Origin: Endozoicomonas gorgoniicola
Lineage (GTDB): Bacteria; Pseudomonadota; Gammaproteobacteria; Pseudomonadales; Endozoicomonadaceae
NCBI RefSeq assembly: GCF_025562715.2
Contig: NZ_JAPFCC010000001.1
Span: forward strand, 2,126,501-2,190,500
DNA length: 64,000 nt
Direction of reading: 5' to 3'
Part shown: piece by piece, positions 60,652 through 64,000 of the stretch
Numbering within the stretch: position 1 is the stretch's first letter
Layout of the letters: the number at the start of each line of letters is the position of its first letter
Notes under the pieces: model-generated
What the model was told of the DNA's origin: nothing
Database searches by the model: none
Seen by the model: only the letters and a program-made list of their open reading frames with translations
Position numbers and translations under genes: made by a program

Positions 60652-63600
60652 TTAAGAGGTATTCTGCGACAGGCTTCGGTCCATAGCCATAGACAGTAAC
60701 TGCAAAATCTCGACGTTGTCTTCTTTGTTGAGTGCGACTTGCATAGCCCTATTGTCAACTTCGATGCCGGGCACTGCCAGCAACGCCTTAACGCACTCAA
60801 CACTCGCCCTCACCCCTCCGGCTGCATAGTGCAATGGTGTCGAACCATTAATATCTTTCTCATTGACCTGGATGTCGTGTGCTTCAAGTAAAGCCTTAGT
60901 GCACATGACTTCACCGCCGCCGGCTGCATAGTGCAATGGTGTCGAACCATTAATATCTTTCTCATTGACCTGAATGCCGGATGCACTAAGTAAAGCCTCA
61001 GTGCACATGATTTTGCCGCCGCCGACAGCCTGGTGCAATGGTGTCACACCTTTATTATCTTTCTCATTGACCTGAATGCCGGATGCACTAAGTAAAGCCT
61101 TAGTGCACATGATTTTGTCGCCGCCGACAGCGTGGTGCAATGGTGTCCAGCCATTATTATCTTTATCATTGACTTGGGTTTCTGGCACATCCAGTAATGC
61201 ATTAAGGCATTCGGTGAAGCCTTTTTGGGCAGCGTGGTGCAGGGGTGTTAAGCCATTACAATCCTTCTTGTTGACTTTGATTCCGTGCATTTTCAATAAC
61301 TTGTTAAGGCATTCGGTGAAGCCATTTTGGACAGCGTGGTGCAGGGGCGTAAAGCGAGCATTATTACTCTGTTTGTTGACATCAATGCCGGATGCTGTAA
61401 ATAGCTCCTTAATGCACTCTGCATGACCTCCTGAAGCTGCGAAGATCAGAGGGGTAAAGCCCTTATAATCCGCCATATTGACTTGAATGCTGGATTCTTT
61501 CAGTAGCTCATGAATGCACTCTGCGTGACCTCCTGCGGCAGCACAAATCAGGGGCGTCGAGCCCTGGTTACTGTGTTTGTTGACTTGAATGCCGGGTGCT
61601 TTTAATAGCTCCTGAACGCACTCTGCGTGACCTTTTACAGCAGCGTGGTGCAGAGCCGTATGACCCAGGGGATCCTCTTTGTTGACCTGAGTGTCAGGCG
61701 ATTCTAATAGCATATGAACGCACTCTGTGTGACCTCCTGCGGCAGCGTGGTGCAGAGGCGTATGGCCTTTAACATTCGCCTTGCTGGTCTGGATACCAGG
61801 CGCTTTCAGTAGCTCGTGAATGCACTCTGCGAGACCTCCTTCGGCAGCGTGGTGCAGAGGCGTATAGCCTTCAACATTCGCTTTGTTGGCCTGGATACCA
61901 GGCGCTTTCATTAGCTCGTGAATGCACTCTGCGTGACCCCGTGAAGCAGCAGCCTGCAGTGCCGTAAAGCCCTTATTATCCGCCATATTGACTTGAATGC
62001 GGTGCTCTTTCAGTAGCTCCTGAATGCACTCTGCGCGACCTGATGCGGCTGCAAGAATCAGGGGCGTACGGCCATTATTATCCTTCGCATTGAACTGAAT
62101 GAAGCGTACGCGAAGTAAGGACTCGACGCACTCTGCGTGACCGTTCCGGGCAGCGCTGTGCAGAGGAGTCTGACCCCATTTGTTTTTATGGTTAACCTCT
62201 CCACAGTCCCTATGGGCCAGAAGATGTTGCACCACATGCACTTTACCAAGGCGTGCAAAAACGCCGAGGAGGTTTTCTCCATTATTGTTGAGTCGACCTG
62301 TTAATTGATCGCAATGGCCCGTTAACAGGAGACGAGACATTGTGTCACCCTGTTCCAGAGTGTAAGCCTGTTCAAATAATCGTTGACAATCCTGAGGTGT
62401 CAGCAATTGGTCTATAGCCTCTTGTGAAAAGTTTGAGATTTGCCAACTGTTCAGACTTTGTGTGATCGGAGAAATATTGATTCCTTGCACACGGAGTTTT
62501 GACAGAACTGGCTCCAGTAATGGAGTGTCCACTAACCAGCGCAGAACATCCGGCGAAACGGGGTTTGTGCCGGAGCTGACCAACTGATCGACGACACGCC
62601 GACATAATTCCTCTTTGAAACCTCTCTCGCTGTGAGCCAGTTTATCGGTTAGTTGATTGGAAAGAGCCTGAATCACGGAGGGTGGTATTTTACGGAGTTG
62701 TTCACGGGTGGCGTCATGCAGGAAAAACGAAGCAATATCCCCGGCACTTTGGGTCTGTTCCATGGCCTGGATCAGTAAAGCGTGACCAACTTCTTCCCAG
62801 GTGCTGAAGTCAATGACCTGTAAATGGGAGAGTTGAAGTGAGTCGTGATTGCCCGCGTCAAAAGTGCACTCCTCTCCCGCACCCAGACAGTGGTCGTTGC
62901 GAAATACCCAGAAGAAATGCCCACCAATCGTTCCTATACAGGATTTCGAGTCAGCTTCGCCAGGAATGGCGGTGAGAACCTTAACCGATGAAGAGTCGCA
63001 GAAGTGGCCGGTGACCCAGGCCAGTAATTTTTCCCGGTAGCGGGCGAGGGAAAAATTACCCTCCTCTTTTTCTTCCATCAGTGTCCAGAGATTAAGGGAT
63101 TGTTCCCCGGTTGTTTCCAGTAAATAGTTAACCGGTTTGCAGAGTTGATTTTCCAGTGCCACGGTTTTGTCCGCAGTCAGCTCGGCGGGAGCAATGTCGT
63201 TGGTTTCCCATGCTGACACACCCAGCTGTTGAAGAGACTCTTTAAGCTGGTCAGACCATTCATTCGCCATTGCCCGAAGAATAGTGCAACCGTTAACTGA
63301 CAGTTTTACCTCAGAACAAAAACGCTGGACCAGGTCAGCGTCCAAATGGGTTGGAGCCAATGGATCAGAAACATGAGGAAGTCCCAGAGATTCACAGTAA
63401 AGGTTGTAAAACCCGTTACCCCAGTGGGTTTCCATACCTGACGGAATCATAGTAACGCCCTCTCGTTGGACTTGAAACACAAAAGAATCAACAAATTGTT
63501 TAAGCAGGCGTTTTTTTACGGTGAACAGTTTCGCGTCCAGCCCGTTTTCCCGGGATGCCTGGAAATAAAAAAAGTTGTGGCTAAAACGACCGTGAACGCC

Positions 63601-64000
63601 TTGCGGGCAAAGGTCGATACCGTACAGGCACTCATGGAGTAGAGAAGTGATATGTGTTTTTTGGGCATCGTTTTGAGAACCTTGTAAATTTTTAAGCTGG
63701 GTGACCAGTTGATGAATCTGGAAGCGGGTCTCACGATACAGGGGCCACAAGAATTGCCTGAGATGTTCCGGTGCTTTATCCAGGTTGTCCAGGAAAGTGT
63801 CTATTTGCCTGTCGTATTGATGGTCAACATAGTGGTAAGCCAGCGCCTTGAGTGCCTTAATATCATCCAGAAACCTGGATTTAATTTCCAGAAAGGAGTG
63901 ATGAGACTCCAGTTCCTGATAACTACGCACGTCTGGCAATTCAATATAATCAGGCTGATGATCAGACGTTTGGGGCAAATCGTCTTCAGTGGACGAAGTG
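60652..64000 (-). CDS. Large ankyrin-repeat protein (5' end outside window)
   Basis: The frame is open to the window edge, so the N-terminus is missing; more than 1115 residues are visible. The first 540 are mostly helical with no named domain (HWGNGFYNLYCESLGL, IGTIGGHFFWVFRNDHCLGA are distinctive). From about 560 there are 15 ankyrin repeats of 34 residues (GxTPLHHAAxGGHAECxxEL, LKAPGIQVNKxD). The last repeats are almost identical at DNA level (60823 and 60923, spacing 102 bp), which points to recent expansion. Ankyrin proteins of symbionts commonly bind host proteins. A C-terminal tail of about 30 residues follows. Confidence 0.9.
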   Translation of the reverse strand, partial: TSSTEDDLPQTSDHQPDYIELPDVRSYQELESHHSFLEIKSRFLDDIKALKALAYHYVDHQYDRQIDTFLDNLDKAPEHLRQFLWPLYRETRFQIHQLVTQLKNLQGSQNDAQKTHITSLLHECLYGIDLCPQGVHGRFSHNFFYFQASRENGLDAKLFTVKKRLLKQFVDSFVFQVQREGVTMIPSGMETHWGNGFYNLYCESLGLPHVSDPLAPTHLDADLVQRFCSEVKLSVNGCTILRAMANEWSDQLKESLQQLGVSAWETNDIAPAELTADKTVALENQLCKPVNYLLETTGEQSLNLWTLMEEKEEGNFSLARYREKLLAWVTGHFCDSSSVKVLTAIPGEADSKSCIGTIGGHFFWVFRNDHCLGAGEECTFDAGNHDSLQLSHLQVIDFSTWEEVGHALLIQAMEQTQSAGDIASFFLHDATREQLRKIPPSVIQALSNQLTDKLAHSERGFKEELCRRVVDQLVSSGTNPVSPDVLRWLVDTPLLEPVLSKLRVQGINISPITQSLNSWQISNFSQEAIDQLLTPQDCQRLFEQAYTLEQGDTMSRLLLTGHCDQLTGRLNNNGENLLGVFARLGKVHVVQHLLAHRDCGEVNHKNKWGQTPLHSAARNGHAECVESLLRVRFIQFNAKDNNGRTPLILAAASGRAECIQELLKEHRIQVNMADNKGFTALQAAASRGHAECIHELMKAPGIQANKANVEGYTPLHHAAEGGLAECIHELLKAPGIQTSKANVKGHTPLHHAAAGGHTECVHMLLESPDTQVNKEDPLGHTALHHAAVKGHAECVQELLKAPGIQVNKHSNQGSTPLICAAAGGHAECIHELLKESSIQVNMADYKGFTPLIFAASGGHAECIKELFTASGIDVNKQSNNARFTPLHHAVQNGFTECLNKLLKMHGIKVNKKDCNGLTPLHHAAQKGFTECLNALLDVPETQVNDKDNNGWTPLHHAVGGDKIMCTKALLSASGIQVNEKDNKGVTPLHQAVGGGKIMCTEALLSASGIQVNEKDINGSTPLHYAAGGGEVMCTKALLEAHDIQVNEKDINGSTPLHYAAGGVRASVECVKALLAVPGIEVDNRAMQVALNKEDNVEILQLLSMAMDRSLSQNTS

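Noticed and set aside
60652..62200. Regular spacing of near-identical sequence, as in a CRISPR array
   Set aside because: The 102-bp period is the 34-residue ankyrin unit within one open reading frame; there are no short palindromic repeats with unique spacers.
1..64000. tRNA or rRNA genes, including a tRNA attachment site for the ICE
   Set aside because: No cloverleaf or rRNA sequence was recognised by eye near the integrase or elsewhere; a dedicated scan would settle this.

Overview
The window looks like accessory DNA from a host-associated marine gammaproteobacterium, most likely an Endozoicomonas-type symbiont. That assignment is an inference: it rests on eukaryote-like effector families (tandem C2H2 zinc fingers, an LRR-NEL ubiquitin ligase, a 15-repeat ankyrin protein, Fic proteins), a very high density of broken insertion sequences, ICE modules of the SXT/PFGI-1 type, and a catabolic cluster suited to marine betaines. 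No rRNA, tRNA or CRISPR array was seen.

Layout. 1-5967: the end of a conjugative element (TraD, DUF4400 protein, TraF-like thioredoxin, excisionase, tyrosine integrase), then a Fic gene lying between two 966-bp copies of the 3' part of the integrase. 6068-11637: host-interaction island with a NEL ubiquitin ligase, an HTH-Fic protein lacking the catalytic His, an integrase-like DNA-binding protein ending in an HTH, and a five-finger C2H2 protein; an IS200-type element follows. 12605-19171: ICE recombination operon on the minus strand (Bet, Exo, CobS-like AAA+, DUF3150-like protein, CobT-like VWA protein). 19303-25661: MATE pump, a divergent FtsZ-like protein without GTPase motifs, and transposon debris that has cut off a urease operon. 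25590-27298: ureDAB with ureC reduced to 24 codons. 27548-31563: AraC regulator, YHS protein and a bufferin-type copper RiPP operon. 31756-32293: relics of an IS and of a fic gene.

32326-43962 is a coherent catabolic regulon: LLM flavin monooxygenase, flavin reductase, two aldehyde dehydrogenases, alpha/beta hydrolase, AA_synth protein, CMD protein, RibB-like protein, GntR/FCD regulator and BCCT transporter. Four near-identical palindromes (core TGGTATACCA) sit ahead of its transcription units. The enzyme set matches ring cleavage of an N-methylated pyridine betaine such as trigonelline to succinate.

44111-48124 holds IS66 and IS1 debris around a Tat-exported PhoD phosphatase. 48393-59069 is a second, decaying copy of the 12.7-19.2 kb recombination operon: its VWA gene is split by an IS1380-like element with a target duplication, its Exo is truncated, and its CobS gene carries a 2610-bp group II intron whose removal restores 333 codons exactly. 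The copy ends beside a 5'-truncated carbamate kinase gene. The window closes with a small putative membrane protein and a large ankyrin protein that runs off the end.
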